The notes under the pieces: model-generated
What the model saw: the letters and a program-made list of their open reading frames with translations, nothing else
What the model was told of the DNA's origin: nothing
Databases searched by the model: none
Translations under genes and position numbers: made by a program
Origin: Flavobacteriaceae bacterium
GTDB lineage: Bacteria; Bacteroidota; Bacteroidia; Flavobacteriales; Flavobacteriaceae
Length of the DNA stretch: 33,040 nucleotides
Reading direction: 5' to 3'
Assembly: GCA_017851655.1 (NCBI GenBank)
Contig: JAFMMH010000014.1
Span: 1-33,040 of the forward strand
Part shown: positions 7,681-16,172 of the stretch, one piece after another
How the letters are laid out: every line of letters begins with the position of its first letter
How positions within the stretch are numbered: position 1 is the first letter of the stretch

Positions 7681-9099
7681 TTACAACTCAAGACCAAAAT
7701 AGAATTCTAAAACTTTAAGTTTAAAAATGTAATCAAATTTAGCCCGAATAATATCGGATGCTGCTATCTGATAGCGCTGTCTAGATTGAACATAATCGAA
7801 AGAATTCATAACGCCTGCATCAAACCGCTGTTTTGCGATTTCGAAAGCTTGTTGACGTGCAAACAATGTTTTTTCTGAGGCTTCATAAAATTTAAAGGCT
7901 CCTTTGGCATTATTATAGGCCTGATTGATCGTATTCTCAAGATCTAATTTTGTTTGTTCAAATTGATTTTCTAAACGAGTTAAATTCAAACGACGTCTTT
8001 TGATATTGTTTTTAACAGAAAGCCCGTTAAAAATCGGAATATTTAAAGACAGTCCATAACTTTGACCGTCATTTTGTCCGAACTGCTTAGAAAAAGAAAG
8101 TGGAGCAACAATTTCTCTTTGAGGAAATTCACTAACAACAATTGCCCCATTCTGTTTTACTATTCCAATGGGAGTTTCTATTGTTTTTCCTGAATCAATA
8201 AATCGATCACTGTAAGAAATTCGTGTATTGTAATTATAAAAAGCCGATAAAGTGGGCATTAAAGCACCTTTTGCTAAATCAATATCTTTTTCTGCAATTT
8301 CGATATTCGTTATGCCAAATTTAATGTCATTTCTTAGAGTCAGTGCTTTTTCATAGATAACCTTCGGGTTTTCGGTTAGAATTTCTGAAAATGGTATATC
8401 AAAATCTTCTTTGGCTATATCAAAATTCTCGTAGTCCGTAATTAAGAGTAATTGCGCCAAACTGATTTTAGATAATCTGTAGGCATTTTCAGCTTGAATA
8501 ACTGCCTGTTCTTGTGAAGCTATATTTGCCTCAATCTCAAACACCTCAGCTTCAGTGAGGACTCCTGCCTCAATACTCAACTCAGTTCGTTCAAGCTCTT
8601 GCTCTGCTAATTCAAGCTGGTAGCGTTGTACTTGTTCTAACTCGCGGTTAAACATTACTTGTAGATAGGCATTTGCCACAAAAAGACTGACATCATCTTT
8701 CATATTCTCAAGCTGGTACTGACGAGCTAAAATATTCAAATTTGCACGAGACAATTGATTTATATTTTGCTTTCCATTGAATAGAGTCACCCCAATATTT
8801 CCTCCAAAAGAAGAGAACTGGGTAGTTAAGTTTTCGATCAATCCATTTGTGATGTTCTGACTTAAACCATTGTTCCAAATATGTTGTGACTGTGCATTTA
8901 TACGTGGCATAAAACTTCCAATTGCATCGTCTTTGTCAATCTCAGCTGAAGCTAAATCCAATTCAGATTGTTGAATACTAATGTTCTTTTCAAGAGCTAA
9001 AAGGACACACTCCTCTAAAGTATATGCTTTCGTTTGTGCAGAAACAGCAATTGTAAAGAAGAATAGTGAAGTAGATAAAACTAGTTTAATATTTCTCAT
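7681..9099 (-). CDS. TolC-family outer membrane efflux channel
   Basis: Outer-membrane factor that forms the exit duct of the tripartite pump encoded directly upstream. The 472 residues start with a signal peptide (about 1-21, ending AVSAQ). They then show two OEP repeats: a first long helical half beginning YTLEECVLLALEKN and a second beginning near ALTLRNDIKFGITNIEIAEKDI (in two pieces). Each holds strand segments and long Gln/Glu/Ala-rich helices, as expected. It is the last gene of the five-gene operon and lies 61 bases after the adaptor. The substrate is unknown. Confidence 0.92.
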   Translation of the reverse strand: MRNIKLVLSTSLFFFTIAVSAQTKAYTLEECVLLALEKNISIQQSELDLASAEIDKDDAIGSFMPRINAQSQHIWNNGLSQNITNGLIENLTTQFSSFGGNIGVTLFNGKQNINQLSRANLNILARQYQLENMKDDVSLFVANAYLQVMFNRELEQVQRYQLELAEQELERTELSIEAGVLTEAEVFEIEANIASQEQAVIQAENAYRLSKISLAQLLLITDYENFDIAKEDFDIPFSEILTENPKVIYEKALTLRNDIKFGITNIEIAEKDIDLAKGALMPTLSAFYNYNTRISYSDRFIDSGKTIETPIGIVKQNGAIVVSEFPQREIVAPLSFSKQFGQNDGQSYGLSLNIPIFNGLSVKNNIKRRRLNLTRLENQFEQTKLDLENTINQAYNNAKGAFKFYEASEKTLFARQQAFEIAKQRFDAGVMNSFDYVQSRQRYQIAASDIIRAKFDYIFKLKVLEFYFGLEL

Positions 9100-9160
9100 A
9101 GGTTGAAATTGAGTTTTTCAATTCATTAAATTAGGTTGACTAAGGTGTTTTGTTTAATCA

Positions 9161-10303
9161 TCATCCTCCTGATCCTGAACTATTTTCTTGATTTTCATCA
9201 TCCCCTAGCTTTATAGGTTCTGTTTTATTCCAAACTTTAATCTTGTCCTCAAGAGAAAGACCAGAAAGAACTTCAACATTTATTCCGTCAGAAATTCCAA
9301 TTTTAATATCGCGCTTTTCAAATTTTTGCTCTCCTGTTAAAACTTCTACATAAGGTTTTTCAGTTTTACGATCGAACTGAAGGAGTGACTCAGAAACGAC
9401 CATGATACTATCCTTTCTTTCCAAAACTAATGAAGCGTTTGCGCTATAACCTGCTCTTATAAATATAGAATCCTTTAAAAATAAATCTGCTTCAATAATA
9501 AACTGAACTGCTCCTTGTTCTTCATTTCCTTTAGGTGCTATAAATTTAAGTTGAGCATCTAGTATTTGATCTTCTATCGCACCAAGACTAACCTCTAGTG
9601 GCATTCCAACTCTTAATTTACCGACTTCAGCCTCATCTACTTTTCCTTCAAAAATCATTTTATTCATGTCAGCGATAGTTGCTATAGTAGTTCCTGCATT
9701 AAAGCTATTACTTGCGATGACCTGAAAACCTTCTTCTACTGGGATTTCAAGAATGGTACCCGGCACAGTGGCACGAATATTCGTATTCGCTGATGCTGCT
9801 CCCCCTGCAGAACCTGAACGAATAATTTCCAAATCCGATTCAGCATTTTTTACATTTTGTATGGACTGATTATACTGCAACTCAATATTTTGAAATTGTT
9901 GCTTGGCTATAATTCCTTTTTCTAGAAGATCTTTATTTCTGTCAAATTCAATTTTTGAATTTCTCAATACAATTTTTGAATTTTGAAGTCTTCCTTTTGC
10001 ACTATTCAAGTTTTGTTCGTTTGGAACAACTTTGATTTTTGCTAGTAGATCTCCTGTTTTAACCAAGTCCCCTTCTTCAACAAAAAGACCTTCAATAATT
10101 CCTTGAATTTGAGGCTTTATCTCAACTTCATCTTCAGGAATTACTTTCCCAGTTACAACTGTTTTTCGTTCAATATCCGAAATCATGGGCGTTTCGGTTT
10201 CATATTCGATGGTGGACTTGTTATTGGTTTTGATGAAATAAGCGGTGGCAAATAAAGCCCCAAATATTACAAGTGCAATTCCAATGTATTTTAAAATCTT
10301 CAT
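9161..10303 (-). CDS. MacA-type periplasmic adaptor (HlyD/RND membrane fusion protein)
   Basis: Membrane-fusion protein that joins the inner-membrane MacB-type transporter to the TolC-type channel. The 380 residues have an N-terminal membrane anchor (about 4-24). A barrel-sandwich half motif follows (about 60-90, with VEEGDLVKTGDLLAKI), then an alpha-helical hairpin (about 100-165), the second lipoyl half (PGTILEIPVEEGFQV) and a beta-barrel domain. The C-terminus is a short low-complexity Ser/Gly tail. It begins 22 bases after the second permease and precedes tolC, which fits the MacA role. Confidence 0.92.
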   Translation of the reverse strand: MKILKYIGIALVIFGALFATAYFIKTNNKSTIEYETETPMISDIERKTVVTGKVIPEDEVEIKPQIQGIIEGLFVEEGDLVKTGDLLAKIKVVPNEQNLNSAKGRLQNSKIVLRNSKIEFDRNKDLLEKGIIAKQQFQNIELQYNQSIQNVKNAESDLEIIRSGSAGGAASANTNIRATVPGTILEIPVEEGFQVIASNSFNAGTTIATIADMNKMIFEGKVDEAEVGKLRVGMPLEVSLGAIEDQILDAQLKFIAPKGNEEQGAVQFIIEADLFLKDSIFIRAGYSANASLVLERKDSIMVVSESLLQFDRKTEKPYVEVLTGEQKFEKRDIKIGISDGINVEVLSGLSLEDKIKVWNKTEPIKLGDDENQENSSGSGG

Positions 10304-10325
10304 AGTTGTTGTTATATAAATTATT

Positions 10326-11600
10326 TTATTCTTCTCTTAATGCGTCTATAGGTTTTATGCTAACTGCTCTTTGTGCAGGAATAAGTCCAATAAGAGTTCC
10401 TAAGAAAACCATTATAAATAATGCTCCAAGAATATAAGGAATAGGAACTGTAGGATTTGTGTATGGGAAGTCTGTTAAATCCAAGGTTGCTGCATTGATT
10501 CCTGCTAATACAAAAGCACCCAGTATAATCCCTAAAATTCCAGCAACGAGTGTTAAAAAAACAGATTCGATGATGATTTGATTCCTCACCTCTGCGGGAG
10601 TGGCTCCCAACGCACGTCGGACTCCAAGTTCTTTAGTCCGCTCTTTAACGGAAATCAATAATATATTTCCGATCCCGATTACCCCAGCGATGATTGTGGC
10701 TATTCCAACGATTAAAGACAAAAGCGTCATTCCTTTTGAAAACCCAACGATTTTATTAAAGATTTCACCCAAATTAAAGCCTCCAAAAGCGCGTTCGTCA
10801 TCGGGGGATACCCTGTGAATTCTTTTTAAAACCGCTTTTATGTCTTTTTCTACTGCTACTACATCTGCATCATCATAGGCTGCAATAGTAAACCATTGTA
10901 CTGATTCTCCTGAGTTATAAATTTGGCGATACGTTTCAAAGGGTATGAAAATATCTCCATCACTTTCAAAACCTCCTCCAGGCACATACTTGTGTACTCC
11001 TATTACTTGAAAATAAATGTTGTCTATTCTCACATATTGTCCGATAGGGTTTTCATCTTCAGCAAAGAGTTCCGTCTGAGTCCGCTCTCCAATTACACAA
11101 ACTTTTCTTCTGTATTTGATGTCTTCCTCGTTAATAAAACGGCCTCCATCATAAATTTTCTTAGTTGCAATTTTGGTGTATTCTGGAAAATCACCATACA
11201 CATTATAATTGCTTGATTTATTCTTCCGAACTACCAGCGGACTAGTACCTCCAAAAACGCCTCTTGCATTTCGAGGGGCTACAAACTCAATCTCAGGGAC
11301 TCGTTTTTTAAGATATTCAATATCTGATAGTTTTAGTTCAATATTTCTTCCAATCTTAAACCCATCATAAGGGATGCTTGTTCTTTGAGCCCATACAAAC
11401 ATAGAATTCATGGCAATGTTTTCAAACTGACGCTCGAATCCATTATCCAAACCTTTGGCAGCACCAGACAAAGCAATGTAAATAAAAATGCCCCATAATA
11501 CACCAATCACCGTGATAACGGTTCGTGTTCTGTTTTTGGAAATTGATCCAAAAATTTCCTGCCAAGTGTCTTGGTCAAAAAGAGCTTTCAAACTATTCAT
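10326..11600 (-). CDS. MacB-type ABC transporter permease (second subunit)
   Basis: Inner-membrane permease of the MacB/FtsX type, 424 residues, without an ATPase domain. Topology is one N-terminal transmembrane helix (about 26-45), a large periplasmic core (about 50-285, MacB_PCD) and three C-terminal helices. The FtsX signature ERTKELGVRRALGATPAEVR precedes the second of these, and the end is PAQRAVSIKPIDALREE. It overlaps the first permease by 8 bases, so the two are translationally coupled. A heterodimer with the neighbour is likely. MacB-type systems export peptides, lipoproteins or macrolides; the substrate is unknown. Confidence 0.93.
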   Translation of the reverse strand: MNSLKALFDQDTWQEIFGSISKNRTRTVITVIGVLWGIFIYIALSGAAKGLDNGFERQFENIAMNSMFVWAQRTSIPYDGFKIGRNIELKLSDIEYLKKRVPEIEFVAPRNARGVFGGTSPLVVRKNKSSNYNVYGDFPEYTKIATKKIYDGGRFINEEDIKYRRKVCVIGERTQTELFAEDENPIGQYVRIDNIYFQVIGVHKYVPGGGFESDGDIFIPFETYRQIYNSGESVQWFTIAAYDDADVVAVEKDIKAVLKRIHRVSPDDERAFGGFNLGEIFNKIVGFSKGMTLLSLIVGIATIIAGVIGIGNILLISVKERTKELGVRRALGATPAEVRNQIIIESVFLTLVAGILGIILGAFVLAGINAATLDLTDFPYTNPTVPIPYILGALFIMVFLGTLIGLIPAQRAVSIKPIDALREE

Positions 11601-12822
11601 CTCTTAGGGCAACAATGGGTTTAATTCTAGAAGCACGTTTAGCAGGAATATAACCGGCAATAGCTCCGAAAATAATTAAAATAATTGTAGCTGCAAAAGC
11701 AGTTCCAAAATCAATAAACGGATTTTTAATAAAATAATCTTCGAGGCTAAGTCCGATATTCTTCAATAGAAGAATTCCAAAAAACAAACCTATATATCCA
11801 GAAATTGCAGTTATGAAAACAGATTCATGTAAAATCATTTGGATTACAGAGCGAGGTGTAGCACCTAATGCTTTTCGAATTCCTAATTCTTTAGTTCGCT
11901 CCTTCACCACAAAAACCATGATATTCGATATCCCAATGATTCCTGCTATTAAGGTCCCTAATCCTACAAAACTGACAATTAATTGAAGTACAACTGCAAA
12001 TTGCTGGCTCTGCTTTAGATCGTCAGTTAAATTTTGAAAATAAATTCCATTGGGGTCTTCAGGATCTATTGATTTTTTGTCCTTAAAATATTTTTTGAGT
12101 GACTTTTCAAATGTCACAGCACCCACATGTCCCATTTCCTTGGGAAAAGTTACGATGATTTGACCAACTTTATCATTGCTTTTTTCTAGTTGCTGACGTG
12201 TGGTATAAGGAATATAGATATAACGTTCCTCATTATCTCCTCCATCATCTTGAAAAACACCTACAACTTTGAATACAGTGGAGCCCACATCGATATAATT
12301 TCCAATAGGGTCTTCTGTTTTAAACAAGTCTTTAGCTACCAATCTGCCAATTACAGCACTTTTAGTTTTATTCTCTACATCCATTTCATTGATGTAACGC
12401 CCTTTCATCAAAATCGTTTTCTCAATAAATTGATGGCCTGGAGCAACAGCTCTTGTAGTATAGGAGTTGCTTTCGTTTTTATATCGTGTGAGCGCACTTC
12501 TAGAAATTCTTGGCGTCACATATTCGGTAAACATTGGGAAATTTTTTTTAATATCCTCTAAGTCTTCATTATCAAATTCAATTCTTCGATTGGCTTTAAA
12601 ACCTTTGTAGGGTAATGATGTTCTTCCGGGATAAAGAAAAATTGCGTTACTGGCATCATCAAGAAAAAACTCTTGAAAAGTATTTTTAAGTCCATTGCCC
12701 AAACCAAAAAGTATGATGAAGATGAAAATTCCCAGTGCAACAGTAAATCCAGATAAAAATGTTCTTAATTTGTTTTTACTGATAGTTTCAAAAATTTCTC
12801 TCCAACGATCTCTATTGAACAT
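11593..12822 (-). CDS. MacB-type ABC transporter permease (first subunit)
   Basis: Paralogue of the following permease, 409 residues, with the same plan: N-terminal helix (about 21-43), periplasmic MacB_PCD core, three C-terminal helices, the signature ERTKELGIRKALGATPRSVI and the end PAKRASRIKPIVALRDE. The start overlaps the ATPase stop by 11 bases. Both permeases begin with the same W-x-E-I-F-x-x-I-S-K-N-x-x-R-T pattern (RWREIFETISKNKLRT here), the cytoplasmic coupling helix expected to contact the shared ATPase. Sequence divergence between the two suggests an obligate heterodimer. Confidence 0.93.
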   Translation of the reverse strand: MFNRDRWREIFETISKNKLRTFLSGFTVALGIFIFIILFGLGNGLKNTFQEFFLDDASNAIFLYPGRTSLPYKGFKANRRIEFDNEDLEDIKKNFPMFTEYVTPRISRSALTRYKNESNSYTTRAVAPGHQFIEKTILMKGRYINEMDVENKTKSAVIGRLVAKDLFKTEDPIGNYIDVGSTVFKVVGVFQDDGGDNEERYIYIPYTTRQQLEKSNDKVGQIIVTFPKEMGHVGAVTFEKSLKKYFKDKKSIDPEDPNGIYFQNLTDDLKQSQQFAVVLQLIVSFVGLGTLIAGIIGISNIMVFVVKERTKELGIRKALGATPRSVIQMILHESVFITAISGYIGLFFGILLLKNIGLSLEDYFIKNPFIDFGTAFAATIILIIFGAIAGYIPAKRASRIKPIVALRDE

Positions 12823-13516
12823 ATTTAGAGGCTATTACTTGTTCTACTTTTTTATCTTCGATTATTACCCCGTCTTTAAGTTGCACAATACGCTTACACA
12901 TTTGTGCAATGTCTGGTTCATGCGTAACTACCAAGATAGTTTTCCCCTCTTGATTGATTTTCTGAATCAAATCCATAACTTCATAAGAAGTTTTTGTGTC
13001 CAAGGCACCAGTAGGCTCATCTGCCAATAAAACTTTTGGTCTTGAAGCCATAGCACGAGCAATAGCAACACGCTGTTTTTGCCCTCCAGATAACTCACTA
13101 GGAAGGTGTGTAGCCCAATCTTTAAGACCTACACGTTGCAAATAATCCAAGGCTAAAACTTGTCGCTCTTTTCTAGCAATACCCTGATAATAAAGAGGTA
13201 ATGAGACATTTTCGAGCGCAGACTTGTAATTAATTAAATTGAACGATTGAAATACGAATCCTAAAAATTTATTGCGATATTTTGCAGCTTTGGTTTCGTT
13301 TAAATCTTTAATTGGAACATTGTCTAAAATATAATCTCCCTCATCAGCAACATCCAACATTCCTAAAATGTTTAGAAGGGTAGATTTTCCTGATCCAGAA
13401 GATCCCATAATAGCAACTAATTCTCCTTCCTCTACCTCAAAATTGATCCCCTTTAAAACATGAAGAGAAGAAGCACCCATTTTGTAGGATTTGTGAAGAT
13501 TTTTTATTTGAATCAT
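12812..13516 (-). CDS. LolD/MacB-family ABC transporter ATPase
   Basis: Energises the adjacent permease pair. The 234 residues contain Walker [10 protein letters not shown] (38-46), a Q-loop at Gln90, the signature LSGGQ (142-146), Walker B VLLADE (162-167) and the switch His199. The family LolD/MacB/FtsE is shown by [14 protein letters not shown] and the overall length. It is the first gene of the operon; 98 bases separate it from the small CxxC gene upstream, and I find no good promoter match there. A separate ATPase with two permeases is the usual Bacteroidota version of the fused E. coli MacB. Confidence 0.95.
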   Translation of the reverse strand: MIQIKNLHKSYKMGASSLHVLKGINFEVEEGELVAIMGSSGSGKSTLLNILGMLDVADEGDYILDNVPIKDLNETKAAKYRNKFLGFVFQSFNLINYKSALENVSLPLYYQGIARKERQVLALDYLQRVGLKDWATHLPSELSGGQKQRVAIARAMASRPKVLLADEPTGALDTKTSYEVMDLIQKINQEGKTILVVTHEPDIAQMCKRIVQLKDGVIIEDKKVEQVIASKYVQ

Positions 13517-13614
13517 GAATGATTTTGTTTTAAAAAGAAAACGAGATTTTAGTTTTTAGATGCATCACAATAATATAGACTGTTAAAACCAAAAAAAGTT
13601 ACATTAATTTGCTG

Positions 13615-13839
13615 CTATTTTTTTAAAATTTGAAAAACTTTCCAACCCACTAATCCGACTAATATGTATGGAATCGCCATGAGGTAAATTATTCCATTAT
13701 TAATTCCCTTTGCTGTAGCTTGTCCTTCTTCAGATTGAAGTACAGCTCTACACATTGAACATTGTGAATAGCCAATATTGTATCCTAAAACAAAAAGGAC
13801 TAGAGTTAAAAAGACAATGATTTTAGCTCTTTTATACAT
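13615..13839 (-). CDS. Small CxxC membrane protein in the oxidase assembly cluster
   Basis: I do not recognise a named family. The 74 residues show a signal-anchor segment (about 6-24), then CSMC (Cys27, Cys30) right after the hydrophobic stretch. A short soluble part (QSEEGQATAKGINNG) and a second transmembrane helix (about 50-70) follow, with a basic end. The Cys pair would face the periplasm if the first segment is a cleaved signal. The start overlaps the DUF420 gene by 8 bases, so it is translated with the Sco1/DUF420 unit. A role in copper or thiol handling for cytochrome oxidase is inference from the motif and the neighbours. Confidence 0.8.
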   Translation of the reverse strand: MYKRAKIIVFLTLVLFVLGYNIGYSQCSMCRAVLQSEEGQATAKGINNGIIYLMAIPYILVGLVGWKVFQILKK

Positions 13840-14365
13840 AATAAGGAGATATCATCAGATAAACTATCACTCCTGTTACAGCTATATACATCCATATAGG
13901 AAAGGTATAACGTGCAATTTTTTTATGCTCTACAAATAAATTTGAAATTGCTCTAACGTAGGAAATTAATACCAGAGGAATAATTCCAATAGAAAGCATA
14001 ATATGTGTGATCAAAATAAAATAATATATGAATCGAATTGCGCCTTCACCACCATAGGGTGTAGGATCAGAAGTCATATGATAAGCTACGTATAATACTA
14101 GAAAAATTAAGGAAAGTCCTATGGAGATTTTCATCAGTTGCTTATGCAACGTAATGTTTTTATTTCGAATCGCTATATATGCGATTAACAACAATAAAGC
14201 AGTAATACCATTAATAGTTGCATAAATGGGAGGCAAAAAGCTTAGGGGTGCTACATTGGGAATACGGATCATAAACAAAAGTGCAACTACAACCGGTATA
14301 AGTATAGAAATTACCCAAATCCAGACTCGATATTTAGAAATATAATTTATGTTTTCATTACCCAT
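13832..14365 (-). CDS. DUF420 membrane protein (YozB/CtaM-like oxidase maturation factor)
   Basis: Integral membrane protein, 177 residues, with about five helices (roughly 13-33, 44-66, 79-97, 112-137, 152-172). The family is DUF420; its member CtaM is needed for an active heme-copper oxidase in Staphylococcus aureus. Four histidines, His74, His96, His121 and His147, lie at or near helix ends and could bind heme or copper, though this is inference. It starts 4 bases after sco1 and overlaps the next small gene, so it belongs to the oxidase maturation operon. Confidence 0.87.
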   Translation of the reverse strand: MGNENINYISKYRVWIWVISILIPVVVALLFMIRIPNVAPLSFLPPIYATINGITALLLLIAYIAIRNKNITLHKQLMKISIGLSLIFLVLYVAYHMTSDPTPYGGEGAIRFIYYFILITHIMLSIGIIPLVLISYVRAISNLFVEHKKIARYTFPIWMYIAVTGVIVYLMISPYYV

Positions 14366-14369
14366 TTTA

Positions 14370-15071
14370 CTATTCTTTTAAAAGCTTTTTAATATCCTCT
14401 ATTAGTAAATCAACTTCTTGGATTTCAACATGCTCTTGATCAAGACCCATATAATAGACTATGGGATTATTAAACTGATCTGTTCGTGAGCGAATATTTC
14501 CTTTTTTATCAATCAAAGCAAAATAGCCCTGATGCTCGAAACCACCTTCTACTCTTGGATTTACCGATGCAAAGATATTAAATCCCTGATTTGCAAGTGC
14601 ATAAATTTTTTCTTTATCCCCAGTCAAAAAATGCCAGTTCTGAGAAAAAACATCATAACTTTCTGCATATTCTTTTAATACAGATGGCGTATCGTGTGTT
14701 GGATCAATAGTGAAAGAAGCTATTCCAAAATCAGATCTAGAACCAAATTGGGCCTCAATTTTCTTCATGTTTTTATTCATGATTGGGCAGATACTCGGAC
14801 AAGATGTAAAGAAAAATTCAACAACGTATACCTTATTTATAAAATCTTCATTAGAAATAAACAAGCTGTCTTGATTCAAAAAGGTAAACTCCGGAACTTT
14901 TTTAGCCTCCCCATTTAATACAATGTATTGCAATGGCTCTGCAGTCTGAGACCTTTCATTTTTTACTATAGAATTGGTTTGTACCCTATCGATGATTTTT
15001 GGAATAAAGAGTATTCCGAAAATAAGAATTACCAAGAAAAGACCAATGTATTTGAACTTGAACATCTTCAT
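14370..15071 (-). CDS. SCO1/SenC/PrrC copper metallochaperone
   Basis: Delivers copper to, or reduces, the CuA site of cytochrome c oxidase subunit II. The 233 residues have one N-terminal anchor (about 8-24) and a periplasmic thioredoxin fold with the copper ligands Cys91 and Cys95 (TSCPSICPIM) and His180 (FEHQG). The family motif TIDPTHDTP is at about 121-129. The start forms a TAATG with the stop of the upstream Sco-like gene, so translation is coupled. All metal ligands are intact, unlike in the upstream paralogue. Confidence 0.95.
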   Translation of the reverse strand: MKMFKFKYIGLFLVILIFGILFIPKIIDRVQTNSIVKNERSQTAEPLQYIVLNGEAKKVPEFTFLNQDSLFISNEDFINKVYVVEFFFTSCPSICPIMNKNMKKIEAQFGSRSDFGIASFTIDPTHDTPSVLKEYAESYDVFSQNWHFLTGDKEKIYALANQGFNIFASVNPRVEGGFEHQGYFALIDKKGNIRSRTDQFNNPIVYYMGLDQEHVEIQEVDLLIEDIKKLLKE

Positions 15072-15724
15072 TATTTTTCTCTACTTGCATTATAAATTTT
15101 TAATGCTAAACGATACTCTGCAAGGATCACTTTAACATCATCTATCATTTTTTTATTGATTTGAGCAACAGATCGGGCATCAAAACCATAAAGGGTACCT
15201 TCCTTCTCATCATCGTTTCTTCCTCTGAGATTACCGTCCTTGTCTATTATAAAAACATAGGGAGTGCTTCCAGACTGATCCAATGTAAATGGGGTTTTTA
15301 AGGATTGGAAATGAGCTTGCATAGATTCCTTTGTGACCGATACAAAATTCCATTTTGAAAGATCAGTACCCACTCCTTCTTTAAGCGATTTTTTTAATGA
15401 TTCAACTTCATCCTCAAAAGCTTCATTTACCATGAAAACAAATTGAAAATCCTCAAATTCATAGAATCTCTTGTAAATTTTCTCATTAAGATTCAATGCC
15501 TCTGCTTGTTTTTCCTCTAAACTTCCTCCCCAGTATCCAAGGATGGTAATTTTATCTTTAAAAGTAATAAGAGTATCCAATGGTTTTATTTCACTAATAT
15601 TCTCAGTGAGAACCGGCAATTTTGCAAAATTATTTTTACCTGATGCAAAAAAAAGATATACTAAAAGAGGAAAAATGAATAAAATTCCTAAAACAATTTT
15701 CTTATTCAAATCTTTCTTTTTCAT
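15071..15724 (-). CDS. Cysteine-less Sco/thioredoxin-like membrane-anchored protein
   Basis: Membrane-anchored protein of 217 residues from the ATG at 15724. One helix (about 10-27) is followed by a thioredoxin-like domain. Where Sco1 has the Cys pair, this protein has GYWGGSLEEKQ with no cysteine, and the copper His is missing. Its C-terminus matches Sco1 closely in pattern: DKDGNLRGRNDD against DKKGNIRSRTDQ, then LYGFD against YYMGLD. It is therefore likely a degenerate Sco paralogue. An upstream in-frame ATG at 15745 lies within a hairpin arm and would add MCHRFFF; I reject it. The role is unknown; an oxidase-assembly function is inferred from context. Confidence 0.82.
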   Translation of the reverse strand: MKKKDLNKKIVLGILFIFPLLVYLFFASGKNNFAKLPVLTENISEIKPLDTLITFKDKITILGYWGGSLEEKQAEALNLNEKIYKRFYEFEDFQFVFMVNEAFEDEVESLKKSLKEGVGTDLSKWNFVSVTKESMQAHFQSLKTPFTLDQSGSTPYVFIIDKDGNLRGRNDDEKEGTLYGFDARSVAQINKKMIDDVKVILAEYRLALKIYNASREK

Positions 15725-15750
15725 AAAAAAAAAGCGGTGACACACCGCTT
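15725..15750 (-). terminator. Terminator-like hairpin directly before the Sco-like start codon
   Basis: On the minus strand AAGCGGTG (15750-15743) pairs perfectly with CACCGCTT (15739-15732) over a 3-base loop. The run of T continues to base 15725, one base before the ATG. It is a textbook intrinsic terminator placed between subunit IV and the Sco-like gene, so it may separate or attenuate the cox and sco halves of the cluster. Confidence 0.85.
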
Positions 15751-15771
15751 GAATTATTTATTAACGTGAAA

Positions 15772-16155
15772 CTAAAAGTTCCAGGAGACAAATCCTGAAT
15801 CCATTACTTCGAATATATAATCTGCTTCAATTAGCAAAATGAAAGCGAGATAAGGAATGAGAATCAATAAAGGCAATACGATAGAATTTTTCAAGCCACT
15901 TCTTTCGTCTCTGATATGCATAAAATCCCATGCAATATAGTATGCTTTGACAATCGTTAAGATGATAAAAATCCAATTGAGAATTTTCATGCGTAAAAAA
16001 GACACCATCAAGGATTCTGGTTTTATAATACCAAGTGCCACTTCAATGGTTGTGACTATGGAAAGGAATATAAGCACTCCCCATATCTTTTGTTGATTTG
16101 ACTTGAACTTTAAAAGTCCTCTGAAAATTGCTAATTTATGTCCTTCTGCAGCCAT
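15772..16155 (-). CDS. Cytochrome c oxidase subunit IV family protein
   Basis: Small accessory subunit of a heme-copper oxidase, 127 residues from the ATG at 16155 (MAAEGHKLAIFRG). Three transmembrane helices are visible (about 25-44, 55-75, 92-113), with the family pattern KAYYIAWDFMHIRDE between helices two and three. The frame is open upstream to an ATG at 16230, but that would overlap the subunit III gene and lacks the expected start, so I use the start 17 bases after the subunit III stop. It closes the cox half of the cluster and is followed by a hairpin. Confidence 0.88.
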   Translation of the reverse strand: MAAEGHKLAIFRGLLKFKSNQQKIWGVLIFLSIVTTIEVALGIIKPESLMVSFLRMKILNWIFIILTIVKAYYIAWDFMHIRDERSGLKNSIVLPLLILIPYLAFILLIEADYIFEVMDSGFVSWNF

Positions 16156-16172
16156 TTTAAAAGTTTTGTGAT

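Noticed and set aside
9107-9123. AATTGA and TCAATT hairpin between the adaptor and tolC genes
   Set aside because: Short AT-rich six-base stem without a T-run in the right place; probably chance.
12190-13030. Plus-strand open frames (123 and 111 residues) opposite the first permease and the ATPase
   Set aside because: Both are antisense to well-conserved transporter genes, have no start context or family similarity, and overlap functional motifs on the other strand.
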